Source of the DNA: Clavulina sp. PMI_390
Taxonomy: Eukaryota > Basidiomycota > Agaricomycetes > Cantharellales > Hydnaceae
DNA length: 64,000 nucleotides
Assembly: GCA_015039315.1 (NCBI GenBank)
Contig: WIDE01000085.1
Coordinates: 62,001-126,000, forward strand
Direction: 5' to 3'
The notes beneath the pieces are model-generated. The model was not told the DNA's origin and ran no database searches. It was given only the letters and a program-made list of their open reading frames with translations. The position numbers and the translations under genes were made by a program. Positions 1 through 12,423 of the stretch are shown here, piece by piece; positions within the stretch are counted from its first letter, which is position 1; the number at the start of each line of letters is the position of its first letter.

Positions 1-907
1 AAGATGTCTTGCATGTCGATCGATTCGCCATCTTCGACTCGTTTACGAAGAATGTCGACAACCTTATTACTGTGCCTCTCAAAATGTTCGAAATCTGTGA
101 TACGCTCGCGAGCTGGTAGGAAGAAACAATGAATGTTATTCAAAGTTTCCCAGGATCGAGCATCAAGGCACTACTCAGTGTGCTTACCAAAAAATGGGCG
201 TGTAAGAGCACGATGGGCCTTCCACTGGGCGCCGTCGACGTTGAATATCCCATCACCGAACAAGTCATAAACCCTAGAAGCAAGAGTGAGACATGATTTT
301 GTTTTGCGTTCAGTCGATCAACAGATTATGATTGTCATCAAACGATGAAAATCACCTCAGCCGACCAGGGACGCTCTCCGCTTTGTTGAACCGGTCAAAC
401 CCCGTAGAAAGAACTTGCTTGAGTAACAGGTGGTCTCTCGTGATAATTTGGTCTTGCCAGAGCACACGCAAGTTGATTGTATCGGTGTCGATACCAATAC
501 GGTCAAAGAGGTAATCAATGTCGCTCCTCAAATAGCTTGTTTCGCGGACTTTCAGTGCACTGCAGGCGGAAGCTTTAGTCATTGCTCTTCTCGTAAGAAG
601 TGATGGCGTACTCGAAAAGAACGTCCAGATTGCCTGGCCATTTGCCCTTGACTTCTGGAACCAACTCTACTCCGAGCTTTCGAGCCTCTCGCTTTGCCGT
701 GTGATAGTCATACTGGACCTTAACAGTCCAGTACAAAGGTGTAGCCAGAAGGTAGATGAGGACATGGTAGATCATTGACACATGATGAAGCGCCAGACGT
801 TGAGACACAAGAGTGGCGAGAACAAGAGGCGGGGCAAAGAAGTTGAGAAAGAGATTGATGACGTAGAGTTGAGGGTTGATTCTGGCGCCAGGGATGACGT
901 AGTACAT
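1..907 (-). CDS. Cytochrome P450, copy 1 (5' part only, cut by left window edge)
   Basis: This is the N-terminal part of a membrane-anchored P450; the rest of the gene lies beyond position 1. The start is the ATG at 905-907. The reading frame continues upstream only through non-ATG codons, and the paralogues all begin with the same Met-Tyr-Tyr. Exon 1 encodes an N-terminal hydrophobic anchor and the stretch VKGKWPGNLDVLFEY. The next exon holds the 'NLRVLWQDQIITRDHLLLKQ' region, followed by a WKAHRALTRPFFG-type exon near 182-275 and an ARERITDFEHFE-type exon near 1-120. All are shared with copies 2-6. The heme-binding part is not in the window, so catalytic integrity cannot be judged. What is visible has clean splice borders and no stop. 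By resemblance it belongs to the fungal CYP52/CYP63-like group; this family name is my recollection, not a search result. Confidence 0.85.
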
Positions 908-1136
908 GATGTAGAGTGCCAAAGATCTTTCTGGTGCAACGGGGTATCTCCCGATACCGCTGTTATTTCAGGCAAACAGAGCCTAGAAAGTATCGTAAGA
1001 TGGGTGGCGTCGGGAGATGGGGGTGAAGCTCGGACGTGGAGAAACTGGATGAGATGTATATGTATCCAGCCCTCTGGCCGACGGCCTGAACAGCCCAGTG
1101 ATAAACGGCCATCGGAATGATCTTGGTTGCAATGTC

Positions 1137-1149
1137 ATGCCAACTTCAA
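1137..1149 (-). promoter_or_regulatory. Conserved upstream motif of P450 copy 1
   Basis: On the plus strand this reads ATGCCAACTTCAA, about 230 bp upstream of the P450 start. Near-identical strings occur upstream of copies 2 (4310-4322) and 3 (7394-7406) at about -213 and -198. Copies 1 and 2 also share GATCTTGG just beside it. The pattern could be a transcription factor site or just unerased duplication. Confidence 0.35.
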
Positions 1150-1560
1150 CCGCCGAACATCACCACCTGGGAGGGCGGGGAGGTGTGGGAAGCTCCACAG
1201 CGTTGGGTCGGTGGGTTCGGTTCGGGCCTGCGCGCTCGGCGGTTCGGGCACGGCTATCGGTCGCCATGATAGTTTGCCCCCGGCTGAGTCTACCCGTCCA
1301 GCTCACGTCAAGATAGATGTGTTTCAGAGCCTCACAGCGACCAAAATAACTCCCAAACAGATTCATTTGCTGTTTTACTCCAAGTATCGCTATACTGTAG
1401 TTCCTAGGAGCGAGCAAGCGTATGCTGATGAAGTCCGGGTTGAGAAAGTTCTCATGACATCGGCACTACATTTCTACACAATATATAATGAAGTATGGCA
1501 ACATCGCAGTCATTCATAAAGGGAGGAGAACCATCACCTCGATTGTGACCGTAGGTAAGA

Positions 1561-4097
1561 TCAAGCGCTGGCCGCTACCTTCATCGAGATCCAGATCCCT
1601 CCTCGGCTGTACAAAGTAATCCCATCCGCAGGCCAAATCTGTTCTACCGCCTGCCTGTGACCTGTAGCCTTGGCCCATTCCTGAGGAGGGTGACATCCGG
1701 CTGGCGCATCTTCACGCTGGCGCACTTGGAATGAATCAAATGTCTGGAGGATGCGAACAGTCACTGAGAAAGACAAGGGTGTAATCGATTAGCATAAAAG
1801 TAAAAGAGAGAGAAGAACCTGAGGAGGAGAAGGGAGTATCTTACAGAAGCTGGCCTGATTATAGGCAAAGTTCTAGATATCAACTCCAAAGTAAGTCTTT
1901 TGGCAATATCTTGAACTAAAGAGAGGTGGAAGCGAACACTACACTTACCTGCCCAAGACAGATTCTAGGCCCAGCATTGAACGGGATGAATCTAAATGGA
2001 TCTGCCGTGATCTCTGCCAAGCTCTCTTTCTCCAACCATCTCTCTGGGCGGAACTCCGTAGCATCCTCTCCCCAGAGCTTCTTGCTTGTTTGCATGATCA
2101 TAGGCGAATATCGGACAGTTGTGTGAGAGTATGGAATGTAGATCGTTTTCTTAGAACCATCCGGGTTGGACTCTGCGGTGCGAAGAATAGCTGGGCCTTC
2201 GGTGAACCGAGTATTGTACGGCACCAAGGGGAATATGCGTAGGGTCTCGTTCAGGCAAGCGCGCACTAAAATTCGAACCGATTGAGGTGAAGGAGAAGTA
2301 GCGGTTGTGAGTTGGCCAGTTGTGTCAGCTGGTGATCATAGCGTTGAGGAGTGGGCAAGGTGGAGGGAACGTACAGTACTTAAGTCGACGGATCTCTTCG
2401 TAAGACGGTGCACCAGATGGAACTTCAGCTATAATCTCGGCTCGTAGCTTCTCTAACCTGGTTGGGTCCAGAGCGAGTAGGTAGAACAGGAAAGCGAGGA
2501 GCCCAGAAGTCGTGTCGCGACTAGCGAGCAGCATGTTCACCAACTGGTTGATCGGTTCCACACAGCGTATCGAAACCAAGACGTCAATTGAATGAGTGAG
2601 GATGAAGCAGATGCAGAGATTTGACAGACTCACCTCATCCTGCACGAGTTTGACGTCCTCCGTACTCTCAGCAATGTGTTCAAGTAAGCTCCCTTCATTC
2701 ATTCCCATCTTTTTATCATAGCTATCCCCAGCTTTTTGTCGCGCTTTCTTCGCTTCCAAAGTTCGCTCAACGAGCGGTCGTACCCAAGCGGTAATGACCG
2801 CATTCGGTTCATCCGCAAGGCTTTTGGACCATTCCCAGAGCGGCCACAAGGGTCCACGCGAAGCTCGAGGAGTGATAGCCACTTGCAACCACTCAAATGC
2901 ATCGACGAAGTTGCTATACGTGTTGTGCTCAGCCTCAGGGACCGAAGAGCCTTTTGGACCAAGAACAGCTTTCCCGGGACGAGGAAGGGGTGCCTCGAGG
3001 GTATTGAAGTCGGAAACGCCAAACAAAAACTCTCCTGCCAAGGTCAAGTTGTAAAGAAAGAGCCATTCAGGTTAGTAATTACACCATATGAAGGGCATGG
3101 AGGGATAGAGAGCTCGGCACATTGGCACTGACCGGCAGCATCAAGTGTGAAGCGTGAGAAGAGATCTTGCAAATCCACGGATTCGTTGTCTTCGGCTCGT
3201 ATGCGGAGGATATCAATGACTTTGTTGCCGTACTTCTCAAAGTATTCATGGTCTGTGACACGTTCACGAGCTGAAGTAGGAATCCGCAATAGGATACTAT
3301 TAGTAGGATTCAGAAGTGTGTGGGAGTGCTTGCACTCACCAAAGAACGGGCGGGTAAGAGCGCGATGGGCCTTCCACTCAGCGCCATCAACATTCAAAAT
3401 TCCGTCTCCGAACAAGTCATATAGCCTGCGGACAGGAGAATTCAGAAATTCGGTCCAAATCGTGTAGAGAGGGTGCATATTTTGGGCTAATATGGGAGAC
3501 AGCAAGACATCGGGACAACAATGACTCACCTGAGCCTACCGGGAACGCTCCCAGCTCTGGTGAACCCTTCAAATCCCGTGGTGAGCATCTGTTTCATCAC
3601 CAAGTGGTCTCTCGTGATAATATGGTCTTGCCAAAGCACTCGCAAGTTGAGTGTATCCACATTATCGCCCACACGATCAAAAAGATAAGTCATGTCGGTA
3701 AGTGAGTAGCTCTTTTCGCGTGCTTTTGCTGCTCTACGACGTGAGAAAGTTATTGATATCGGGTAGCAGAATAGCTGTAAAGATCATGGGATATGACATA
3801 CTCGAAGAGAACATCCAGATTGCCCGGCCATCTGCCCTTGATTTCTGGAACGAGCTCTACCCCGAGCCTACTCGCTTCTCGCTTTGCCATGAAGTAGTCA
3901 TACTGAACCTTCACAGTCCAGTAGAGGGGGACCGAAAAGAGGTAGATAATAACGTGGTATAACCATGACACGTTATGAAGCTTCAAACGTTGAGAGATCA
4001 GAGTCCCCAGACCAATAGGTGGGCCGAAGAAATTGAGAAAGAGATTGATGACGTAGAGCTGAGGGTTTGTTCTAGCGGAGGGAATGATGTAGTACAT
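1561..4097 (-). CDS. Cytochrome P450 monooxygenase, copy 2
   Basis: A full-length P450 of roughly 600 residues in about nine exons. It is expected to insert one oxygen atom into a lipophilic substrate, with electrons from P450 reductase at the ER membrane. The start is ATG 4095-4097 (MYYIIPSARTNPQ), followed by a hydrophobic anchor within the first 60 residues. Visible motifs in order: the I-helix LLASRDTTSGLLAFLFYLL, the K-helix ExxR in NETLRIFP, the PERW motif in FRPERWLEK, and the heme loop FNAGPRICLGQ with the Cys ligand. The C-terminus ends GGIWISMKVAASA with the stop at 1561-1563. Exon 1 ends inside the FEY codons (donor about 3801), as in the paralogues. No frame break was seen. It lies head-to-tail between copies 1 and 3. 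The CYP52/CYP63-like assignment is from memory of the family and is tentative. Confidence 0.88.
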
Positions 4098-4270
4098 CCC
4101 AGCGATCGCGAGATCGAATTGTTTGCGTGGTGTTTTGAGTCACCCAGAAACGTTTGTTCTCGACGGGGGACTGGGAGCTCGAGGGAGGCAGCAGGATGGT
4201 GGTAAGGTTGGAAACTGGAGCGGGTGGGCTATCGAACCCCGCGGTCAGCGGCCGAACAGACTAGTCGATA

Positions 4271-4276
4271 TTTATA
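4271..4276 (-). promoter_or_regulatory. Possible TATA box of P450 copy 2
   Basis: TATAAA on the minus strand, about 175 bp upstream of the ATG. The distance would imply a longish 5' UTR, so the call is weak. Confidence 0.3.
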
Positions 4277-4309
4277 CATATCCAGCAGGAAGATCTTGGC
4301 TGAGGTGCC

Positions 4310-4322
4310 ATGCGAACTCCAA
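4310..4322 (-). promoter_or_regulatory. Conserved upstream motif of P450 copy 2
   Basis: Plus-strand ATGCGAACTCCAA, the counterpart of the motifs at 1137-1149 and 7394-7406, about 213 bp upstream of the start codon. Confidence 0.35.
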
Positions 4323-4704
4323 CCAAAGAATGGCCTTCATCTCTGGGAAGGTGAAGGGGCAGACGTGGGAACTGTCACGTGACTGAATTGGGCGCTCAGT
4401 CACGCACTGGACCGCATGGGATTTGCCCCAGAAATCGATCCTGCTCATGCCTTTGAGATACGAAGATATATGTGAGAAACTCAAACTCTCACTACGGCCC
4501 GACAGATTTTCCATGCTTTCCTTATGTCAGTTGATCTGGTGCATGACGCTTCACGCAGATTATCAACGTCCGATTGTTCTCAGGAGAGAATAAGTACATG
4601 TTGAACAGTATATTTATGGGAAGAGCTCTCGTGAGATGGAGATTTGCAACGGATCGAAGAATACCCTCGGTGAGAGAATGTGAGACGGGAGCCCCACAGC
4701 AAGA

Positions 4705-7196
4705 TCAGGGATTCGCCGTCGCCGGCTTCATCGAGATCCAGATTCCACCTCGACTATACAAAGTGAGTCCTGCAGCAGGCCATATCTGTTCTGTTGCCTG
4801 TCTTTGATTCTTCGCTTTCGCCCATGCCTGCGGAGGAAGCGATCCGGGAGGTGCATCTTCACGCTGGCGTAGCTGCAACGAGTCGAAGGCCTGGAGGATC
4901 CGGACGGTCACTGTGGCAAGATATAATTGATCAGTAGGGATGTAAGGGGAAATTTAGAAAGAAGCTTGGCAAGAAGGCGGGGAATACATACAGAAGCTAG
5001 CTTGATTATAGGCAAAGTTCTAGATACGGAGTCACCAACCAGTCAGTGTTGGTTCACAGAACAGGCAAGAGACCATGGGAGCCGAACACACCTGTCCGAG
5101 ACATATTCTCGGTCCCGCATTAAATGCAATGAACCTGAACGGATCTGCAGTGATCTCCGCCAAGCTCTCCTTCTCCAACCACCTTTCTGGCCGGAACTCC
5201 GCAGCATCATCTCCCCAAAGATCTCTCCTTGTCTGCATGAGGAATGGCGCATATCTTATGGGCGTTTCAGCATGTGGCACGTAGAATGACTTCTTCGAGC
5301 CGTCTGGGTTGAGCTCTGAGGTGCGGAGAAGTGAGGAACCTGTACTGAACCGAGTGTTGTACGGCACCGGGGTGAAGATACGTAGGGTCTCGTTCAGGCA
5401 CGCGCGTACTAAAGCAAAAGGTAATGGGAAAGAGAATGATGCCGAGTCAGTGACCCATGGCTTTGGATAGCCAACCGAGCGACGGAGAGACTAAGGGTAA
5501 CCTACGATACTTGAGCCGACGAACATCGTCGTACGAAGGTGACCCGGATGGTACTTCCGCCAGGATTTCAGCACGGAGCTTCCCTAATCTCATGGGATCG
5601 AGGGCGAGAAGATAAAAGAGGAAGCTGAGAAGACCTGCAGTTGTGTCGCGACTGGCCAGCAAAATATTGACCAACTATCGGAGTAATGTTATCTGAGCGA
5701 CAATACGCAATTAGATGCAGAGTATGTGGTATTCTCACCTCGTCGCGAACGAGCTTGACGTCTTCTGTGCTCTCAGCAATATGCTCAAGCAAGCTGCCCT
5801 CTTCCATTCGCATTTTCTTTGCACGATCCTCTCCAGCCTTCTCACGTGCTTTTTTCGCATCCAGAGTCCGCTCAATGAGGGGCCGTATCCAGGAGGTGAT
5901 GACCGCATTCGGCTCCTCCGCGACATTCTTGGACCACTCCCATAACGGCCACAAGGCTCCACGTGAAACACGCGGAGCAATAACTACTTGGAACGACTCG
6001 AACGCATTGACAAAATCGGAATAAGCGTTGCGTTGGGAGTCAGGAACCGAAGAGCCTTTTGCGCCAAGCGTAGATTTCCCAGGACGAGGGAGGGCCCCGT
6101 CAAGGGTATCGAAGTCTGATGCGCCAAAAAGAAACTCTCCTGTGGGAAAGAAAGTATATAAGTATCGAATGATATGGAATAAAACGAAAAAAGTGCTAGG
6201 GCTTTATTAACTAACCTGCGGCGTCAAGAGTGAAGCGACCAAAGAGATCTTGTAAATCAATGGATTCACCCTCTTCAGCTCGTTTGCGAAGTATGTCGAC
6301 GACTTTGTTGCTGTATTTCTCAAAGTGCTCGTAATCGGTGATACGTTCGCGAGCTGTGGGGCGTGGTCCCAAGCGGAAAAGCATTGATGAGGCTAGGGGT
6401 GCAGGGCACGATTATCATGCCTGCTCACCAAAGAAGGGGCGCGTGAGAGCCCGATGGGCTTTCCATTCCGCACCGTCAATGTTGAAAATGCCGTCTCCGA
6501 ACAGATCATACAACCTGAAGATGGAATGGTGTTTGGATGGAATTCAATAAACGAAGACAGAGAAGAGAGAATGCGTGCCCCAAGCCACTATAAGGGAGAA
6601 AGCGATGTTGAGATAGCGCAAACTCACCTGAGCCTCCCAGGAACACTTGCAGTTTTGCTAAACCCGTCAAACCCCGTCGCGAGCATCTGCTTCATTACTA
6701 GGTGATCTCTCGTGATAATTTGGTCTTGCCAAAGCACTCGGAGATTGATTGTATGAACATTATCGCCCACGCGATCGAATAGATACTTGATGTCGCTGTA
6801 CGAATAAGTCGTTGTACGCGCTGCTGCCGCCCTAGGAGATGAGACTCTTGTCAGTATCTGCCAAAGGAATAGCTACAGGGGTAGTAGAGCGACTACGTAC
6901 TCGAAGAGAACATCGAGGTTGCCCCACCACTTGCCCTTTATCTCTGGGACGAGTTCCACTCCTAGCTTCTTAGCCTCTCGCTTTGCTACGAAGTAGTCGT
7001 ACTGGACTTTCACGGCCCAGTACAGAGGAGTGGCCAAGATATACACAACCACATGGTACATTGCAGACGCATGATTGAAGGCAAGGCGTTTTGAAACAAG
7101 AGCTGCAAGCACGAGAGGGGGGCCGAAGAAGTTTAGAAACAGATTAATCACGTAACGCTGAGGATTTGTTCTGGAGGACGGAATCACGTAGTACAT
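4705..7196 (-). CDS. Cytochrome P450 monooxygenase, copy 3
   Basis: A full-length paralogue of copy 2 with the same exon plan. The ATG at 7194-7196 gives MYYVIPSSRTNPQRY. The open frame runs further upstream, but those residues are not shared with any paralogue, so the start is set at the conserved Met. Motifs seen: the membrane anchor; VKGKWWGNLDVLFEY-type end of exon 1; I-helix LLASRDTTAGLLSFLFYLL; NETLR; FRPERWLEK; and heme loop FNAGPRICLGQ. The C-terminus is GGIWISMKPATANP with the stop at 4705. All exons read open. It probably acts at the ER with a P450 reductase. The substrate is unknown; long-chain or aromatic hydrophobics would fit this group. Confidence 0.88.
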
Positions 7197-7393
7197 GGTG
7201 TGTACTGACGGGGATTCTGATCGGCTTAGTTGATTGTCCTCAACGCCACTGCCTAAGAGATAAGAGTGCAGAGAGCGTGGCGAGATGACAAGCGTGGGTG
7301 GACAAGAGTGGCTCGGCGTGCAGAAGGAGGTGGATATATATGCCCAGAGAGTAGGCGCCCTCCCATGAGCGAGAATAGTTAGATTCCCGTAAC

Positions 7394-7406
7394 ATGCCAA
7401 CTCCAA
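7394..7406 (-). promoter_or_regulatory. Conserved upstream motif of P450 copy 3
   Basis: Plus-strand ATGCCAACTCCAA, about 198 bp upstream of the P450 start. Matches the motifs before copies 1 and 2. The form upstream of copies 4-6 is different. Confidence 0.35.
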
Positions 7407-8030
7407 GCTGAAAACAGCAATCGCCTGGGAGAACAACAGGGGGAGGCTTAGAGGCACTGTGTCGGCGCCGGATCGGAGCCGCGGGTGGCTTCGCCGCTCA
7501 GTCAGCCGACAACGGCCTGGAGAGCCCATAGCATCTGTTCGTTTGATGCTAGTTGCACTTCATAGACAAAAAAAAGCACACCTAAAGCGTTTCAGGAGTT
7601 CCACGGCAGCTCGATGGCCTCATTGCATCAAAAAGGCCATGACGTCGGCGAATTTTTGTACATCACGCCGACCTGCAATGGAATCATCAAAAGTTAGCTA
7701 AGCACGCATGATGTCTCAGCGAGAGGTGATAAAAGCAACAGTCCAAGGCACTGTTGACACCGGACGATGGGCGCTCAACCGAGTAGACGCCTGGAGTTTG
7801 TGGCCCGCATCTGCGGCACGTGACCAGGAGCAGCAATGCGCAAACCCTCAATTTACGTCTCCCAATAGCCGATAGTCTCTGGCACTCCTGAAGCAATCAA
7901 GGATCGATTGGATTGATGCTCTATGCACTCAATCAAAGTTTATGAGATTCAAATACTAGCGAATTGTGGAACGTCCCTCCAACGAGGCAATAAAATGCTT
8001 GGCCGAAGTAGCCAGATGACGTCCAGAGGC

Positions 8031-10548
8031 TCATTGCGTAGCCACGGCCGTCTTCATCGACATCCAGATCCCGCCTCGACTATAAAGAGTCACACCTGCA
8101 GCGGGCCATATCTGCTCTATAGCCTGCCGCTGATTGACGGCTTGTTGCCACTCTTGTGGAGGAAGAGAGCCTGCAGGGGCATCCTCACGTTGTCGGAGCT
8201 GGAACGAATCAAAGACTTGCAAGATACGGACTGTCACTGAAGAGAGAGCGCGCGGTTAGTCCCGGTGAGGCTAGCCCATGAAGCGAAGTCAGTTACCGAA
8301 GCTAGCTTGATTGTACGCAAAGTTCTGATAAGATCCAATGAAGAAATTAGTCGCGAGATCTGGGGTAGGATGCTAAGAGGAGAAGCGCAATAAAGTGAAA
8401 CGGCGACATACCTGACCAAGGCAAATCCTCGGTCCCGCATTGAATGTAATAAACCTAAATGGATCTGCGGTGATTTCTGCCAAACTGTCCTTCTCCAACC
8501 ACCGCTCGGGGCGGAACTTCCATGCGTCTTCACCCCACAGATCCTTTCTTGTCTGCATGAGGAGCGGCGTGTATCGCACGGGCGTCTCAACATATGGGAC
8601 GTAAAGCTTTTTAGCAGAGCCATCTAGGTTCGTCTCGGCGGTGTGGAGCACCACGGGGCCTGCAGCAAAACGCATATTGTATGGCACGGGAGGGAAAAGG
8701 CGAAGTGTCTCATTGAGACAGGCGCGTACTAGCAAGCAAAGAAGTAGAGCAGGGTCGACGGCGATCGATCACTATTGCTAATCAATGGGCAGGAGAGAGT
8801 GGGGCGCACAGTATTTGAGTCCACGAACGTCCTCATATGTCGGTGTCCCAGAGGGAATATTCTCTATGATCTCTGCACGAAGCTTCCCCAGCCTGATTGG
8901 ATCAAGGGAGAGGAGATAAAAGAGGAAACTGAGGAGGCTGGCGGTCGTGTCGCGGCTTGCCAAAAGGATGTTCACAAGCTAGGGGAAGTAATCACCCGGG
9001 CGTCAGAGCCAGGAGGACGTCAAAGGAACCCAAAAGAAGAGGCGAGATAGGAGAAACGGTACGAATAGCGAGAAGCACTACGAAACGTACCTCGTCCCGA
9101 ACCGTTTGCACATCCTCTGTGCTTTCGGCAATATGTTCCAGCAGACTGCCTTCTTCCGTTCCTATTTTTTCGGAACCTTTAACCCCCTTCCTTCGAGCCT
9201 TCTTCGCGTCTAGAGCGCGTTCAATCAATGGTGCGAGCCAAGCAGAGATCACCTTGTTTGGTTCATCCGCCACATTCTTTGACCATTCCCACAAGGGCCA
9301 CAGAGCACCGCGCAGCGGGCGAGGAGCGGTGGCGACTTGAATACCCTCGAGTGCGTTCACAAAATCCATGTACGCATTGCTCTCAGTGTTTGGCATAGAA
9401 GAGCCCTTTGGACCGAGAACTGCTTTCCCCGGACGAGGAAGCGGGGCGTCAAGGGTGTCGAAGTCTGGGACGCCGAAAAGGAATTCTCCTGAAAATCGAT
9501 AGGATCAAATAGTAGTCATACCACCAAACAGTACGTTAGAATATCAATTCAGGATGGGATCCACAGAAACTTACCAGCAGCGTCAATGGTGAATCTCCCA
9601 AACAGGTCTTGCATGTCCACCGATTCGCCGCTCTCGGCTCTTTTTCGAAGAACATCGATAAGCTTATTGCTGTACCTCTCGAAATGCTCAAAATCTGTGA
9701 TCCGTTCACGCGCTAATAGAGATAGGGTAGACGAGCATCAGAGTGTTATACTACTGATCTCGCTGCAAAGGCAAGAATACACGCGCGCACCGAAAAATGG
9801 ACGTGTCAGGGCACGATGCCCCTTCCATATGGCCCCATCAGAGTTGAATATCCCATCTCCGAACAAATCATATAATCTGTCACCATATTATTGCAGTGTT
9901 GGGTTAGGCGTATCCCCAATTGTTGAGTAGGCAACAGATGTGTGGGTCAGTATGGCGTTGGGGGATCTAGAACGACAAGAAGAACTCGCCTGAGCCTTCC
10001 GAGAACACTGCCAGCTTTGGTGAAGCTCTCAAACCCTGTGGCAAGCATCTGCTTTATCACCATATGGTCCCTCGTGATAATCTGGTCTTGCCAAAGCACC
10101 CGCAAGTTGATTGTGTGAACGTCACTACCCATACGATCGAACAAGTAGCTCATGTCGGAATACGAATAACTCGTTTTGCGAGCTTCTGCTGCCCTGCAAA
10201 GTGGGAAATTTGTCAGTCTTTGGTCGGCCGATTATCATTGAATAAGACTCACGCAAAGAGAACATCGAGATTTCCTGGCCACTTGCCTTTCACTTCAGGT
10301 ACGAGATCCACTCCTAGCTTCATTGCTTGCAGCCTCGCCGTGAGATAGTCATGCTGGACTTTGACCGTCCAGTAAAGAGGGGTAGCCAAGACGTAAGTCA
10401 TAATGTGGTAGATCCATGACGCGTTATGGAGGGCTAGACGCTGTGAAACGAGAGATGCGAGAACGAGAGGAGGGATGAAGAAATTGAGGAAGAGGTTGAC
10501 GACATAGAGCTGGGGGTTTGTTTTCGATGAGGGGATGATGTAGTACAT
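8031..10548 (-). CDS. Cytochrome P450 monooxygenase, copy 4
   Basis: A full-length P450 of about 600 residues and about nine exons. The ATG at 10546-10548 starts MYYIIPSSKTNPQLYVVN. A short in-frame extension upstream (MESSIFLA) lacks support from paralogues. Motifs: I-helix LLASRDTTASLLSFLFYLL near 8890-8970; NETLRLFPPVPYN; FRPERWLEKD; and heme loop FNAGPRICLGQ near 8415-8450. The last exon ends GGIWMSMKTAVATQ with the stop at 8031. This is the first of the three copies (4, 5, 6) that carry an upstream KR gene or remnant and the TCCACGCCTC element. No internal damage was found. The reductase partner and substrate are not visible here. Confidence 0.88.
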
Positions 10549-10732
10549 GGCGAGAAATATCGAAGATTCCACAAAGAAGATTCAAAAGGATCCGATCCCA
10601 ACTGAGGTTCTGTTGCTTGACGAAAGCTATCTCTGTCGAAGTCAACCAAATCCACGATTGCTGACGGGAAGACGATGTGACGGTCTGGTAGAAGGTGAGA
10701 ACGAGCCGAAGACCAGAATAAGGCATCGAAAG

Positions 10733-10756
10733 GAGGCGTGGATATGTCCACGCCTC
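10733..10756. promoter_or_regulatory. Perfect 10-bp inverted repeat upstream of P450 copy 4
   Basis: Arms GAGGCGTGGA (10733-10742) and TCCACGCCTC (10747-10756) flank TATG. The right arm recurs at about the same distance (200-208 bp) upstream of P450 copies 5 and 6. This suggests a regulatory site, perhaps bound by a dimeric or zinc-finger factor (inference). Confidence 0.5.
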
Positions 10757-11122
10757 TATCAAGATGGCTTGAGAAACCCGGACTGACAGGACGTGTCGTT
10801 CACAAGATGATTTTCCTTGTTCGATGGTTTGCATGCCCGATAACTAGCAATTAGTAGAGAGAAGGACCCTGTTGAGGCTTGCATTGGTGGCTTGGAGTGA
10901 GCTACCCGTTCTTTTAGTCGATTCCGAGCGAGGACGGGCATCCATAGTAGATTGCACTGGGGATGATAGTGAGGAGAGTCGCCAACACGAAGGTTGAACT
11001 TTGTTCGAGATTCGAGATCGGGAATACGAGGCACGACACAGTATGGCATTTGGGATAGAACGACTGAAGTATTCGGACATTTACGATTGGCTATACAAGG
11101 AATTCAGAGGTGCAAGATAGGA

Positions 11123-12423
11123 TTAGGCAAATGCGCCAGGAAAGCGCTCCTTCAAGCTGTTATAGGTATCGACAGCAACAGCCTCCAGGCTGGGGAACTC
11201 GAGGCCAAGAAGCTGGCGTGAGAGTGTGTTATCGTGAACATTGTAGGTCTCAGCATGCTGGGCGCCAGGGTAGCCCTCCGGAGTGTTGGGGATACCAGCC
11301 TTGTTGAGTGCATCATCTAGCGAATGGCCAATGTCAGAAACCGGGCGAACCGAAAGAGCATTATGGGGACAATGTACTGACAGATATCTTGCGTGCTCCA
11401 CTGCGCATCAGAAACGAGGAATCGCTTTCCACCGGCCTCTTCCACAGCCAGCGCCTGCGAATGCGCCTTCGCCACAGTACGCACATCCACCAATCCACCA
11501 AAGTAGTATCCCACACTCTCAGGCGTCAGAGTGTCCTGCTTAGCCTTGATAGCATCGAAGAACAGCTTGTGGCTCGTGTTCAACTTCTCGGGCGAAGACA
11601 CCTCGTGGATGATAGGACCGAAAATGTACGAGGGGTTGATCACACTCAGGTCCCACGAGATAGCGTCCTTGTGCTGGGCCACAAAGTCCCAAGCGGCGCG
11701 TTCGGCAAGCGTCTTGGATGCAGTGTAAGCAAGCCCACCTGGAGCAGCTGAGCCAGCGGCCTCAAAGTCGCTGATGTCCTTCTCGTTCCAGTCCTTCTCG
11801 GACCAGGTATACGCTCCACGGGGAGGTTGGAGCGGAAGCATAGCGATAGCGGAGGATGTGATAACAACGCGTTTCACAGTTGAGCTACAGAATTTTATGA
11901 GTTTGGGATCAACACAATAAGAACAAGGACAATGGCGTACCCGAACTTGAGTGTAGTCTTGAGAATATTGGTGGTACCATTCACAGCAGGACCGACCATG
12001 GCTTGAGGATCCCCATCATTGACCTAAGAAGGAAGAGGAGTTACTATACGACTGACGGCTAACGCTTTGTTGAGAAGAGACAATGACTTACGTGGAAAGG
12101 ACTGGCGGTATGGACGATGCCCTCGAAGGCGCCAGTCTTGACGACCTCATCAAAGGCATCGGGCTCCTCGATGTCTTCGACAATCGCGTAAGAGAAGCTG
12201 GTGTTATCGTACAGCTTATTGAGGTATTCTCCCTTGGGAGTGGACCGAACTAAGGTATAGGAGTCAGTCTCTGCCTCGATTGAGTCATTCTGGGTATTTC
12301 TTATGACTCACCGGTACCAACGACCGTGTATCCGGCATCAAGCAAAGACTTGGTGACATTGGTGGCCAGGAAGCCGGAGGCGCCGGTGACGAGAACCTTG
12401 GCTGGTGCTGCGATGGAAGGCAT
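11123..12423 (-). CDS. NAD(P)-dependent extended-SDR reductase (KR-1)
   Basis: A reductase of the fungal GRE2 / dihydroflavonol-4-reductase-like group, likely reducing a ketone or aldehyde (or the reverse) with NAD(P)H in the cytosol. The ATG at 12421-12423 begins MPSIAAPAKVLVTGASGFLA, the Rossmann TGxxGF nucleotide loop. Downstream are VVITSSAIAMLPLQPP (the catalytic Ser region), the active-site YTASK (YxxxK) followed by TLAERAAW, and NPSYIFGPIIHEV. The final exon begins at ATGATGCACTC and ends SLKERFPGAFA with the stop at 11123. Five exons match the KR family plan used throughout the window. It sits directly upstream of P450 copy 4 on the same strand, and remnants of the same KR sit upstream of copies 5 and 6. 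The substrate is unknown. Confidence 0.9.

Noticed and set aside
7197..7529. N-terminal extension of P450 copy 3 by 111 codons
   Set aside because: The extension is not shared by any paralogue and spans the presumed promoter; the conserved Met-Tyr-Tyr is at 7196.
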